DNA of 64,000 bases, taken from Pantoea rwandensis. Lineage in GTDB: Bacteria; Pseudomonadota; Gammaproteobacteria; Enterobacterales; Enterobacteriaceae. Position numbers and translations under genes: made by a program. The notes beneath the pieces were generated by a model. The model worked only from the letters and a program-made list of their open reading frames with translations. It was not told the origin of the DNA and searched no databases. Within the stretch, counting starts at the first letter, position 1; every line of letters begins with the position of its first letter. The stretch lies in contig NZ_MLFR01000001.1 of NCBI RefSeq assembly GCF_002095475.1, positions 620,001 through 684,000 of the forward strand, given 5' to 3'. Positions 18,918-27,211 of the stretch are shown here, piece by piece.

Positions 18918-19842
18918 GTTGTTCCCCGAAAAGGCGCTGCATCAACTGTTCTGCCATCATCGGTGCCAGCAGAAAGCCATGGCGATACATGCCATTAAGA
19001 TAGTAAGTGTCATTTTGATAGCGGATTTCCGGCAGATTGGCCGGATAAGCTGGACGCAGGCCGCTTCCGCTTTCCACTACACGCGCTTCGGCTAATGCGG
19101 GGTGAATGGCATAGGCTGCACTCAAGAGTTCCATCATGGCACGCGCGCTAATGGGGCTGGCATCGTCGCTCTCCACCATGGTGGCACCGAGCATAAAGTG
19201 ACCATCGCGGCGCGGAACCAGATAGCAGGGAAAGCGGGGATGCAGTAGACGAATCGGACGCGAGAATTGCACTTCATCGCTGTGCAGAATCACCATTTCA
19301 CCGCGCACCGCGCGCAGGCTGGCTAATTCACCTTTGGCTTGAATCCCGCGACAGTCAATCACGCGCCCATTCGGTTGCTGAGCAGCAAAACGCACGCCGT
19401 GCTGCAGCAGTTTTTCACGCATTTCTGCCAGGGCGAGGCGCGGATCAAGATGCGCTTCGCGCGCAAAGAAAAGCCCTCGCGCAAAACGCCCTTCCAGCAT
19501 GGGCTCAATTTCACCGGGATCGATCCATTGATGCTGGTCCGTCATACGGGCAAAGCGGTTGAGTTCCTGGCTGTCGCGTGGCGGTGCGACCACCAGCGTA
19601 CCTTGGTGCGTCACGCTGCTGACGCGCTGCTGCCACCAGGCAGCGGAGTGCTGCCCAAGAGAGATAACCTCTTGCGGTGCACTTTCAGATTCACACCAAG
19701 GCGCAAGCATGCCACCCGCAAACCAGGACGCAGGTTGATGGCGATCATCGCCAATGACATTGACCTCTTCACCGCGCTCAGCCAGCAAGGTTGCCACGCA
19801 CAGGCCCGCCACGCCGCAGCCTAATACCGTCCAGCGGCTCAC
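18901..19842 (-). CDS. thiO: Glycine oxidase
   Basis: A 313-residue FAD oxidase that converts glycine to the imine needed for thiazole formation. The dinucleotide-binding motif VLGCGVAGLCVATLLAERG is at 6-24 and the C-terminal FAD contact is NGMYRHGFLLAP. It takes the place of the radical-SAM ThiH used by E. coli and needs oxygen. The start is GTG 19842. First gene of the TPP-controlled operon. Confidence 0.88.
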   Translation of the reverse strand: MSRWTVLGCGVAGLCVATLLAERGEEVNVIGDDRHQPASWFAGGMLAPWCESESAPQEVISLGQHSAAWWQQRVSSVTHQGTLVVAPPRDSQELNRFARMTDQHQWIDPGEIEPMLEGRFARGLFFAREAHLDPRLALAEMREKLLQHGVRFAAQQPNGRVIDCRGIQAKGELASLRAVRGEMVILHSDEVQFSRPIRLLHPRFPCYLVPRRDGHFMLGATMVESDDASPISARAMMELLSAAYAIHPALAEARVVESGSGLRPAYPANLPEIRYQNDTYYLNGMYRHGFLLAPMMAEQLMQRLFGEQHEYSA

Positions 19843-19879
19843 TGCAGTCGTTCCGGAATATCAAGGGAGTTCACATCGG

Positions 19880-19900
19880 CCTCTCAGTTTTCGCTGAGAC
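19880..19900 (-). other. Hairpin between riboswitch and thiO
   Basis: TCTCAG (19882-19887) pairs with CTGAGA (19894-19899) around a TTTTCG loop. It lies between the riboswitch aptamer and the thiO start and may belong to the expression platform. No long U tract follows in the minus direction, so translational control is as likely as termination. Confidence 0.35.
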
Positions 19901-19972
19901 CCGCAGATACAGGAGGAGGGAAAGAGCGCGAGCGATCCTCTGCGCCAGACAACGTAGACGATACGCTGTCAG

Positions 19973-20069
19973 TCTTCCTACGCCAGTATCAACTGGGTCA
20001 GGTTCAAAGGGTCGCTAAGCCGCGCATTGCGCTTTTAGCCTCTCAGTCTCTTTGGCGAGACTCCCCCGA
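19973..20069 (-). ncRNA. TPP riboswitch (THI element)
   Basis: Read on the minus strand, the element has the conserved THI parts in order: a GGGGGAGTC 5' arm, the GACTGAGAGG core, a variable hairpin (GCGCAATGCGC region), then ACCCTTTGAACCTGA and ACTGGCGTAGGAAG. These match the TPP aptamer's pyrimidine-sensor and pyrophosphate-sensor helices. It lies about 130 bases before thiO and should lower expression of thiOSGF-thiZXY when thiamine pyrophosphate is plentiful. Confidence 0.93.
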
Positions 20070-20240
20070 CGCGTCTATTTGTATTGCAGGCGCCGTTCGG
20101 CGTCAAGCGTGGATTTCGTTATGCGATAAAGGCATTTATCGCTACGCAAGCGTTCTGGATCACAACCGTAACATATGGTATACAAAGGCATTATTGCTAC
20201 TTTTCACGCGCAAGAAATTACAGGTGATGTCGGATTCATT

Positions 20241-20678
20241 ATGAAAAATATCAGGATTGCATTTATTAAAGCCGGTTGGCACAAAGAAATTGTTCACAAT
20301 GCTCAGGTTGGTTTTGAACAGGAATTAAAAGCGCAGAACGTTGAAGCAGAATTAAAAGTGCTGGAAGTTCCGGGTGCATTTGAAATGCCGTTATTGGCAA
20401 AACGTTTAGCAGAAACCGGCAAATACGATGCGATCGTTGCTGCTGCGCTGGTGGTTGATGGCGGCATTTATCGTCACGACTTCGTGGCTGCCGCTGTGGT
20501 GGATGGCCTGATGAATGTACAACTGACTACCAACGTGCCTGTATTCTCAGTGTCACTGACGCCGCATAATTTCCAGCCGGTTGATGTGCTGGAAAACTTC
20601 TATACCGAACACTTTATCAAGAAAGGCAAAGAAGCCGCGCGTGCTGCGCTGGCGATTCATAATTTGTCGATTGATTAA
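20241..20678 (+). CDS. ribH: 6,7-dimethyl-8-ribityllumazine synthase, type II
   Basis: A 145-residue lumazine synthase, the penultimate step of riboflavin synthesis. Family segments seen are IAFIKAGWHKEIV, EVPGAFEMPLLA, VVDGGIYRHDFVAAAV and the FSVSLTPHNF stretch. The IKAGWHKEIV opening and GGIYRHDF resemble the decameric RibH2 type (as in Brucella) more than E. coli RibE. ATG 20241 is chosen from the family N-terminus; an upstream in-frame ATG at 20175 would add 22 unlikely residues, and the ribosome site is weak. It is divergent from the thi operon. I see no FMN riboswitch before it. Confidence 0.88.
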   Translation: MKNIRIAFIKAGWHKEIVHNAQVGFEQELKAQNVEAELKVLEVPGAFEMPLLAKRLAETGKYDAIVAAALVVDGGIYRHDFVAAAVVDGLMNVQLTTNVPVFSVSLTPHNFQPVDVLENFYTEHFIKKGKEAARAALAIHNLSID

Positions 20679-20691
20679 TTGCTCATCCCCT

Positions 20692-20721
20692 ATTTCGCGG
20701 TGCGGGCCCTCACCGCGAAAT
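20692..20721. terminator. Bidirectional terminator between ribH and the thioredoxin-like gene
   Basis: Eleven-base perfect arms ATTTCGCGGTG (20692-20702) and CACCGCGAAAT (20711-20721) lie between two convergent genes. The flanking A/T-rich bases make it usable from both sides. Confidence 0.65.
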
Positions 20722-20743
20722 TAAATAAGCTTATGCGATTTTG

Positions 20744-20974
20744 TTATTTTAAATCAGCAATAGCAGCACCGAAATTCAAATGCAGCACCTGACCGTCAAC
20801 AACCAATGCCGGTACAGATTCAACTCCCGCTTTCTCCGCTTCCGCGATTCTTGATGACTGCTCACCCAGATGCACAACTTCCACCTGGACTTTTGGATCC
20901 AGCAGACCTAACAGCGTTTGTTCAGCAGAAACACACACCGGGCAACCTGCATGGTAATAACGAACGGTAGACAT
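20744..20974 (-). CDS. Thioredoxin/glutaredoxin-like small protein
   Basis: A 76-residue protein with the redox motif CPVC at about 11-14 and the family's cis-proline segment VESVPALVVDGQ. The chain is shorter than standard glutaredoxins but covers the core fold. It probably acts as a disulfide or persulfide handler in the cytosol. It follows the DHDPS-like gene by about 50 bases on the same strand and may belong to that operon. Confidence 0.75.
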   Translation of the reverse strand: MSTVRYYHAGCPVCVSAEQTLLGLLDPKVQVEVVHLGEQSSRIAEAEKAGVESVPALVVDGQVLHLNFGAAIADLK

Positions 20975-21025
20975 AATCACTTCCTCTTTTTTGGTGTTGG
21001 CGATGAAATCCCCGCGAGGGCGGGC

Positions 21026-21919
21026 TCAGAATGCGTTTAAGGTTTTCAGCGTTTGCAATAGTTGCTCGCAACCCGCTTGATTCAGTTGTGAAACCGGCAA
21101 ACGGGGATCGCCCACTTCTAACCCGGTCAGGCGCAGCCCCGCTTTGATGGTGGCAGGCAAGCCGCCTTTCAAAATGAATTCCAGCAGCGGCAACTGGCGA
21201 TAGAACAGCTGACGCGCCTGCTCCAGATCGTTGTTTTGCACGGCGGCATAGAGATCGAGATTGAGCTGCGGAATCAGGTTTGGCGCAGCGGTGCACCAGC
21301 CTTTCGCGCCCGCCGTTAAGGCTTCCAACGCCAGCGGGTTGCTGCCGTTGTAGAATGGAATCTGTCCTTGGCTGAGCTGATACAGCTTGTGCATACGCTG
21401 AATATCGCCAGTGCTCTCTTTCACCATGGTGACGTTATCTACCGCCTTCACGATCTTCATGATCAAACTGACCGACATGTCGATACCGCTGGTGGCCGGG
21501 TTGTTGTACAGCATGATCGGCACGCTGATACTGTCGCCAATCGCTTTGTAGTGCGCGAGGATCTCGTCATCACTTAGCTTCCAGTAAGACGCGGGCAACA
21601 CCATCACCACATCCGCGCCTTGCGCTTCAGCAAAACGCGCGCGCTGAACGGCTTTGGCAGTGGTGAGATCTGAGACGCTGACCACGGTCGGTACACGCCC
21701 CGCAACCCGCTTGATGCTGAACTCGCTGACCTGCTCCCACTCAGCATCGCTGAGGTAGGCCCCTTCGCCGGTGCTGCCCAACGGGGCAATGGCGTGCACG
21801 CCGCTTTCAATCATGCGATCGATTGACGTGCCAAGCGCATTCAGGTCTGGCGCCAGGCCGCCTGCGGTAAAAGGCGTAATGGTGTATCCGATAATTCCAT
21901 GCAGTGCAGATGAAGACAT
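21026..21919 (-). CDS. Dihydrodipicolinate synthase / N-acetylneuraminate lyase family protein
   Basis: A 297-residue TIM-barrel aldolase-type enzyme. The pyruvate-binding motif GSTGEGAYL is at about 48-56, the Tyr in MLYNNPATSG and the Schiff-base Lys in VTMVKESTGD. Such enzymes condense or cleave a 2-keto acid; the true DapA normally sits elsewhere, so this is likely a paralogue in a catabolic role. It is 25 bases after a class II aldolase and under the XRE-cupin regulator's divergent promoter. Confidence 0.85.
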   Translation of the reverse strand: MSSSALHGIIGYTITPFTAGGLAPDLNALGTSIDRMIESGVHAIAPLGSTGEGAYLSDAEWEQVSEFSIKRVAGRVPTVVSVSDLTTAKAVQRARFAEAQGADVVMVLPASYWKLSDDEILAHYKAIGDSISVPIMLYNNPATSGIDMSVSLIMKIVKAVDNVTMVKESTGDIQRMHKLYQLSQGQIPFYNGSNPLALEALTAGAKGWCTAAPNLIPQLNLDLYAAVQNNDLEQARQLFYRQLPLLEFILKGGLPATIKAGLRLTGLEVGDPRLPVSQLNQAGCEQLLQTLKTLNAF

Positions 21920-21944
21920 GGCTGTGCTCCCGTTTTTTTAATTT

Positions 21945-22727
21945 TTAGTTAAGGCAATCGTTGCTGCGGCGCAGGATCTGGCGCGCAAAGTAGTTGAAAG
22001 CAGCGGTGTAGCGCTTCGGACGAGAAATCCAGTCGTGCGCCTCGCGACCTAATTCGGGTTTGATCGGTTTAATCGTGCCGCTACTCATAGCCAGCAGTTG
22101 CAGACGCGCAGCACGTTCAATCAGTTCGGCTATAAAGCAGGCTTCTTCCACCGTCGCGCCGGTGGAAAGCTGTCCGTGATGTGACAGCAGCACGGCGCGC
22201 TTATCGCCCAGTGCACCCGCAATCAGGTCGCCCTCTTCGTTGCCGACTGGCACGCCCGGCCAGCCTTCAAGAAACGCGCAGTCGTCATACAGCGGGCAGA
22301 GATCCATGTGCGAAATCTGCAACGGGACTTCCAACATCGACAGCGCCGAAACGTGGGACGGATGGGTATGGATAATGCAATTCACATCAGGGCGTGCACG
22401 GTAAACCCAACTGTGAAAACGATTAGCCGGATTAGGCATACCCTGCCCTTCGAGGATCTCCAAATCCTCATTCACCAGCAGTAAGTTGCTGGCTGTGATC
22501 TCATCAAAGCCTAGCCCAAGCTGCTGGGTGTAATACGTTCCAGGCTGTGGACCACGCGCGGTGATTTGGCCAGCCAGACCGGAATCATGTCCATGTTCAA
22601 ACAAAATGCGGCAGGTAAGGGCCAGCTTTTCGCGAATGCTCCAGCTGTTGTCAGCCAGGTTATCCTGCATCTGCTGGATCGCCTGACGCACCAGTTCGTC
22701 TTTAGAAATTTCTAATGTCTTAGGCAT
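21945..22727 (-). CDS. Class II aldolase/adducin family protein
   Basis: A 260-residue aldolase/epimerase-type enzyme that uses a divalent metal held by HTHPSH and a HHG motif (LSHHGQLSTG). Members cleave sugar phosphates such as fuculose-1-phosphate or act as decarboxylases or epimerases. Start ATG 22727 follows AGGATACCAAT; an upstream ATG would add nine residues. First gene of the operon leading to the DHDPS-like and thioredoxin-like genes. Substrate unknown. Confidence 0.84.
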   Translation of the reverse strand: MPKTLEISKDELVRQAIQQMQDNLADNSWSIREKLALTCRILFEHGHDSGLAGQITARGPQPGTYYTQQLGLGFDEITASNLLLVNEDLEILEGQGMPNPANRFHSWVYRARPDVNCIIHTHPSHVSALSMLEVPLQISHMDLCPLYDDCAFLEGWPGVPVGNEEGDLIAGALGDKRAVLLSHHGQLSTGATVEEACFIAELIERAARLQLLAMSSGTIKPIKPELGREAHDWISRPKRYTAAFNYFARQILRRSNDCLN

Positions 22728-22799
22728 ATTGGTATCCTGTGAAAATGGCAACACACATCAACGCGCTAGGGTTTTCGGACAGGAAAAGTATCGCGCCAG

Positions 22800-22835
22800 A
22801 TGACACGAAATAACTTACATGACACAATGTGTCAT
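22800..22835. promoter_or_regulatory. Inverted-repeat operator in the divergent promoter
   Basis: ATGACACAATGTGTCAT (22819-22835) is an inverted repeat with seven-base arms and a three-base centre. A lone half site ATGACAC lies at 22800-22806, nineteen bases away. The pair sits between the class II aldolase gene and the XRE-cupin gene, a likely binding site for that regulator. Confidence 0.6.
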
Positions 22836-22869
22836 TTGCAATCGCATTGTTTGAAATTTTTTGGTGAAA

Positions 22870-23415
22870 ATGAACATTCACATGAAAGTATTGAGAAAAA
22901 AGTTGGGCGTGAGCCTGGATGCGCTGGCAATAAAAACCGGCATGACCAAAAGCTATCTGTCGAAAGTGGAACGCGGCTTGAGTAAACCCTCAATCGCTAC
23001 CGCGCTTAAACTTTCACAGGCGCTCAATGTCAGCGTTGAAGAGTTGTTCTGTGTTGATGAGGCCGATCAACAGGCTTACAGCCTGGTGCGCGGTGACGAT
23101 CGTCAGCGTTTAGCCAGTAACAGCGAAGGTGATGAATCGGCTTATGTGGTGCTGACCAAGCAAGTCGGTAAGCGCAAGCAACTCCCTTTCATGCTTTACC
23201 CTGATGCCGAATATTCCGGCAAGGCGTTTAAAGAACACTTCGGTGAAGAGTTTATGTTTGTACATAAAGGCACCATTGAAGTCGATTTTGACAATGAATT
23301 GATCACGCTGCACTGCGGCGATTCACTGGCATTTCATGGTCAGAAACCGCACCGAATTCGCTCGCTGGGCGAAGTGCAGGCAGAGGTATTGGTGGTGATC
23401 AATACCGAAGAGTAA
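22870..23415 (+). CDS. XRE-family regulator with C-terminal cupin
   Basis: A 181-residue one-component regulator. Residues about 5-60 are a helix-turn-helix (LGVSLDALAIKTGMTKSYLS, ERGLSKPSIATALKLSQAL) and the C-terminal half is a cupin sensor (EHFGEEFMFVHKGTIEVDFD, then HCGDSLAFHGQKPHRIRS). Such proteins bind a small ligand and usually repress a neighbouring operon, here the divergent aldolase set. Starts at TTG 22861, ATG 22870 or ATG 22882 are all possible; GGTGA precedes 22870. Confidence 0.85.
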   Translation: MNIHMKVLRKKLGVSLDALAIKTGMTKSYLSKVERGLSKPSIATALKLSQALNVSVEELFCVDEADQQAYSLVRGDDRQRLASNSEGDESAYVVLTKQVGKRKQLPFMLYPDAEYSGKAFKEHFGEEFMFVHKGTIEVDFDNELITLHCGDSLAFHGQKPHRIRSLGEVQAEVLVVINTEE

Positions 23416-23621
23416 CCCAATCCCGACATCACTCTCCCCTTTGTATCACGCACGCCCTGGCAGCGGCACACCGCTTGCGCGAGAGATCGCGCCGCTGCTG
23501 TAGGTGCGTTCACCTCGCCATTCTGTAGGGTTTTCTCACTGAATTTTCAGGTTAGGTAAATTCTTGCTGTTGATCGCAGGAATCGAACAAAAACGCTTCA
23601 CATAATTAGCATCTGCTATAT

Positions 23622-23641
23622 TGTATAGCACAAGCTATATT
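23622..23641 (+). promoter_or_regulatory. MntR operator before sitA
   Basis: TGTATAGCACAAGCTATATT contains the inverted repeat TATAGC-ACAA-GCTATA and matches the MntR consensus AACATAGCNNNNGCTATGTT at most positions. It overlaps the expected promoter 15-34 bases before the sitA start, so manganese should repress the operon. Confidence 0.8.
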
Positions 23642-23655
23642 AAAGGGAGTTCACC

Positions 23656-24555
23656 ATGTTTCGCCAACGCCTGTTACCTGCTGTACTGCTCATGCTCTGT
23701 ATCAGCGCCCCTGCTTTTGCGGCTGAAAAACTCAAGGTCGTCACCACGTTCACCATCATTGCTGACATGGCCAGAAATGTGGCGGGGGATGCGGCGGAAG
23801 TCACGTCGATTACCAAACCCGGTGCAGAAATCCATGAGTATCAGCCCACGCCGGGGGATATTCGTCGTGCGCAGGGAGCAGACCTGATTTTGGTGAACGG
23901 CTTTAATCTTGAACTGTGGTTTAGCCGCTTTTATCAGCGTCTGAAAAATGTGCCTGAGGTGACGGTAACCGAGGGAATCCAACCCTTAGGCATCACCGAG
24001 GGGCCCTACAATGGAAAACCTAACCCACATGCGTGGATGTCGCCAGATAATGCACTGATCTACGTCGATAACATTCGTAATGCGCTGCAAAAACACGATC
24101 CCGCAAACGCAGCTATTTATCAGGCCAACGCTGAGCGCTATAAGGCGCAAATTCAGCAAACGCTGGCACCGATGCGCGCTGCCATTGATAAACTGCCTGA
24201 AAATCAACGCTGGCTGGTCACCAGTGAAGGTGCATTCTCTTACCTCGCCCGTGACCTGGGACTCAAAGAACTCTACCTTTGGCCAATTAATGCCGATCAA
24301 CAAGGCACACCTCAGCAGGTGCGCAAAGTGATCGACGCGGTAAGAGCCAACCAGATCCCGACCCTCTTCAGCGAGAGCACCATCTCAGCTAAACCGGCCG
24401 AGCAGGTGGCACGTGAAGCGGGTATCCACTATGGCGGCGTGCTTTACGTCGATTCACTCAGCAACAGCGATGGACCGGTGCCGACCTACCTTGATTTACT
24501 GCGTGTCACCACCGACACCGTGGCGAAAGGCATCACCGCCGGGAGCAAATCATGA
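23656..24555 (+). CDS. sitA: Manganese/iron ABC transporter, periplasmic binding protein
   Basis: A 299-residue cluster-9 metal-binding protein with signal peptide ending APAFAAEK. The four metal ligands of the family are visible: His in [11 protein letters not shown], His in NPHAWMSP, Glu in LFSESTIS and Asp in LYVDSLS. It captures Mn2+ (and Fe2+) in the periplasm for SitBCD. Ribosome site AAGGGAG precedes ATG 23656. Its stop overlaps the sitB start by four bases. Confidence 0.93.
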   Translation: MFRQRLLPAVLLMLCISAPAFAAEKLKVVTTFTIIADMARNVAGDAAEVTSITKPGAEIHEYQPTPGDIRRAQGADLILVNGFNLELWFSRFYQRLKNVPEVTVTEGIQPLGITEGPYNGKPNPHAWMSPDNALIYVDNIRNALQKHDPANAAIYQANAERYKAQIQQTLAPMRAAIDKLPENQRWLVTSEGAFSYLARDLGLKELYLWPINADQQGTPQQVRKVIDAVRANQIPTLFSESTISAKPAEQVAREAGIHYGGVLYVDSLSNSDGPVPTYLDLLRVTTDTVAKGITAGSKS

Positions 24556-25337
24556 CCCTTAATGTGCAGGATGTCAGCGTGACCTATCGCAACGGCCACA
24601 CCGCGTTGCGTCAGGCATCGTTTTCCGTGCCATCGGGCAGCATTGCCGCGCTGGTGGGCGTCAACGGTTCAGGAAAATCCACGCTGTTTAAAGCCATCAT
24701 GGGCTTTGTGCCACTCTCAACGGGCAGCGTGACACTGGCAGAGATGCCCGCCAAAGCCGCGCTGAAACGCAATATCGTCTCCTATGTTCCGCAATCCGAA
24801 GAGGTGGACTGGAGTTTTCCGGTGCTGGTGGAAGATGTGGTGATGATGGGCCGCTACGGCTACATGAACATGTTGCGTATTCCACGGGCCGCCGATAAAC
24901 GCAGCGTGGATGAGGCGCTAACGCGGGTGGGCATGCTCGATTACCGCCATCGTCAGATTGGTGAATTGTCAGGCGGACAGAAAAAACGCGTCTTTCTGGC
25001 GCGCGCACTGGCGCAAAGCGGGCAGATTATCCTGCTGGATGAGCCCTTCACCGGCGTGGATGTCAAAACTGAAGCGGCAATTATCAGACTGTTGCAGGAA
25101 CTGCGCGATGAAGGCCGCACGATGCTGGTTTCAACGCACGACCTCAACACCATCCCAGATTTCTGCGATCGCTGCGTATTGGTCAAAAACACCGTGTTGG
25201 CCAGCGGTCTGTTAGCCGACACTTTCACGGCCGCTAATCTGGCGCGCACCTTTGATGGTGAGTTGCAGCAGAAAAACGCCGCATTATTGCAGAGGATCGG
25301 CGCACAGCCAGGAGCCAATCATGTCGTGGATTGTTGA
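24552..25337 (+). CDS. sitB: Manganese/iron ABC transporter, ATP-binding protein
   Basis: A 261-residue ATPase: Walker [10 protein letters not shown] (about 36-44), signature [16 protein letters not shown], Walker [13 protein letters not shown] and switch His in [11 protein letters not shown]. It energises the SitCD permease. It overlaps sitA at its start and sitC at its end, typical of the sit operon. Confidence 0.92.
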   Translation: MTLNVQDVSVTYRNGHTALRQASFSVPSGSIAALVGVNGSGKSTLFKAIMGFVPLSTGSVTLAEMPAKAALKRNIVSYVPQSEEVDWSFPVLVEDVVMMGRYGYMNMLRIPRAADKRSVDEALTRVGMLDYRHRQIGELSGGQKKRVFLARALAQSGQIILLDEPFTGVDVKTEAAIIRLLQELRDEGRTMLVSTHDLNTIPDFCDRCVLVKNTVLASGLLADTFTAANLARTFDGELQQKNAALLQRIGAQPGANHVVDC

Positions 25338-26184
25338 GCCTTTTGGCTATCAGTACATGCTGAATGCCATGTGGATCGCCGCGCTGGTCGGGGCGATTTG
25401 TGCCTTCCTTTCCTGCTTTTTGATGCTAAAGGGCTGGTCATTGATTGGTGATGCGCTGTCGCACTCGATCGTGCCAGGCGTAGCCGGTGCCTATATGCTG
25501 GGACTGCCCTTCTCGCTGGGCGCCTTTTTCTCTGGTGGCCTCGCAGCAGGTTGTATGCTGTTTCTCAACCAGCGCACACGTCTGAAAGAAGATGCGATCA
25601 TCGGGCTGATCTTCTCCTCATTCTTTGGCATCGGGTTATTTCTGGTGTCGCTAAATCCCACTTCGGTAAATATCCAAACCATTGTGCTCGGCAACATTCT
25701 GGCCGTTGCCCCCGCCGATATCTGGCAGTTGGGCGCGATTGGTGTCATTACTCTGACGCTATTGCTGCTGAAGTGGAAAGATCTCATGGTGACCTTCTTC
25801 GATGAGAGCCATGCGCGTTCACTCGGCTTAAATACCACCGCGCTCAAGATTTTGTTCTTTACCCTGCTCGCGGCCTCTACAGTGGCCGCGCTGCAAACCG
25901 TCGGAGCTTTTATGGTGATTTGTCTGGTGGTCACCCCCGGCGCGACCGCTTATCTGCTGACCGACCGCTTTCCACGTCTGTTAATGATCGCCGTCGCCAT
26001 TGGCAGCATCACCAGTTTTCTCGGCGCCTGGAGCAGTTATTTCCTCGACGGCGCCACCGGAGGCATCATTGTGGTCGCGCAAACCTTGGTGTTCCTGCTG
26101 GCCTTTATCTTTGCACCGAAGCATGGCGTGCTAGCCGCTCGACGTCGTGCGCGCCAGGCTCAGGAGGGTGAGCGTCATGAGTGA
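25321..26184 (+). CDS. sitC: Manganese/iron ABC transporter, permease
   Basis: A 287-residue ABC-3 type permease with about eight membrane helices, starting [14 protein letters not shown] at ATG 25321. This start is chosen over an upstream in-frame one because of homology to SitC and the ribosome site AGGAG just before it. Family segments [18 protein letters not shown] and [18 protein letters not shown] are seen. It overlaps sitB by 17 bases and sitD by 8. Confidence 0.9.
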   Translation: MSWIVEPFGYQYMLNAMWIAALVGAICAFLSCFLMLKGWSLIGDALSHSIVPGVAGAYMLGLPFSLGAFFSGGLAAGCMLFLNQRTRLKEDAIIGLIFSSFFGIGLFLVSLNPTSVNIQTIVLGNILAVAPADIWQLGAIGVITLTLLLLKWKDLMVTFFDESHARSLGLNTTALKILFFTLLAASTVAALQTVGAFMVICLVVTPGATAYLLTDRFPRLLMIAVAIGSITSFLGAWSSYFLDGATGGIIVVAQTLVFLLAFIFAPKHGVLAARRRARQAQEGERHE

Positions 26185-27014
26185 GTTGTTATTAAGCCCA
26201 TTCCAGTTCGAATTTATGAACATGGCGCTGATCATCACGCTGCTGTTATCGCTGCCATGCGCCATGCTTTCTGCTTTCCTGGTGCTCAAAGGCTGGTCAC
26301 TGCTGGGCGATGCGATGAGTCATGCGGTGTTCCCCGGGGTGGTGTTGGCGTGGTGGGTAGGCTTGCCGTATGCGATTGGCGCGTTTATCGCTGGCATGCT
26401 GTGTGCGCTCGCAACCGGGTTTATCAGCCAGAATAGCCGCATTAAACCCGACACGGTGATGGGCATTGTGTTCTCTGGCATGTTCGGTGCGGGCTTGGTG
26501 CTCTATTTGAAACTGAAACCGGAAGTGCACCTCGACCATATTCTGTTCGGCGATATGCTGGGAATTGCCTGGTCTGACATTGTGCAAACGGCGCTGATAG
26601 CACTACTGGTAGTCATTTTGCTGAGTGTGAAATGGCGCGATCTGCTGCTCCACGCGTTTGATCCGCAACAGGCGCGAGCCTGCGGTATCAATGGCCATCT
26701 GATGCACTATGGACTGTTGTGTTTGATCGCGCTGACCATTGTCGCTGCGCTGAAATCAGTGGGCGTGATTTTGTCGATAGCGATGTTGATTGCTCCCGGC
26801 GCGATTGCGCTGTTACTGGCACGACGTTTTTTTGCAGGTGATGCTGTTAGCGGTGTTAATCGCCACTTTGACAGGGTTGTGCGGTGTTTATGCCTCGTTC
26901 TTCCTCGACAGCGCACCGGGGCCAACGATTGTAGTGCTGTATAGTCTGTTGTTTGTCGTCACCTTTATTAGCGTGACATGGCGCGATAGGCAGCGGCCCG
27001 CCAGGCACGCATAA
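26177..27014 (+). pseudogene. sitD: Manganese/iron ABC transporter permease, frameshifted
   Basis: The first 220 or so codons read as a normal SitD permease (LLGDAMSHAVFPGVVLAWW, then IAMLIAPGAIALLLARR). At a run of seven T (26827-26833) the frame is lost: with six T the next residues become FLQVMLLAVLIATLTG, then a normal end FFLDSAPGPTIVVLYSLLF to the stop at 27014. As given, the protein ends at 26944 with about 40 unrelated residues. A single extra T is enough, so either a real mutation, slippage, or a homopolymer reading error. Confidence 0.88.
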
Positions 27015-27093
27015 AGGGACAATTCGGCAGCGTTGAAATTTATAGGCATCACAGCCGATCGCAGTGTTAATGCAGGTTACCTAAGCGCGTTTC

Positions 27094-27160
27094 GGTCGCC
27101 ATTAATGGCGACCCTACATTGTTCGGTGCGATTTTCGTAGGGCCGTCATCTATGGCGACC
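27094..27160. repeat. Two copies of a dispersed palindrome
   Basis: GGTCGCCATTAATGGCGACC (27094-27113) is a perfect 20-base palindrome. GGCCGTCATCTATGGCGACC (27141-27160) is a diverged copy, each preceded or followed by GTAGG/CCTAC. A third copy lies at 60233-60252. They resemble REP-like intergenic elements. Confidence 0.6.
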
Positions 27161-27211
27161 GGGTCATATAAGGCGCTATAGTGTCAGCTCCGATAACGAT
27201 GTGAATCCTGC

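Noticed and set aside
20080..20240. FMN riboswitch before the lumazine synthase
   Set aside because: The conserved FMN aptamer sequences are not present.
26827..26833. Programmed frameshifting in sitD
   Set aside because: Other SitD proteins are read in one frame, and the T run is a plain homopolymer; error or mutation is simpler.
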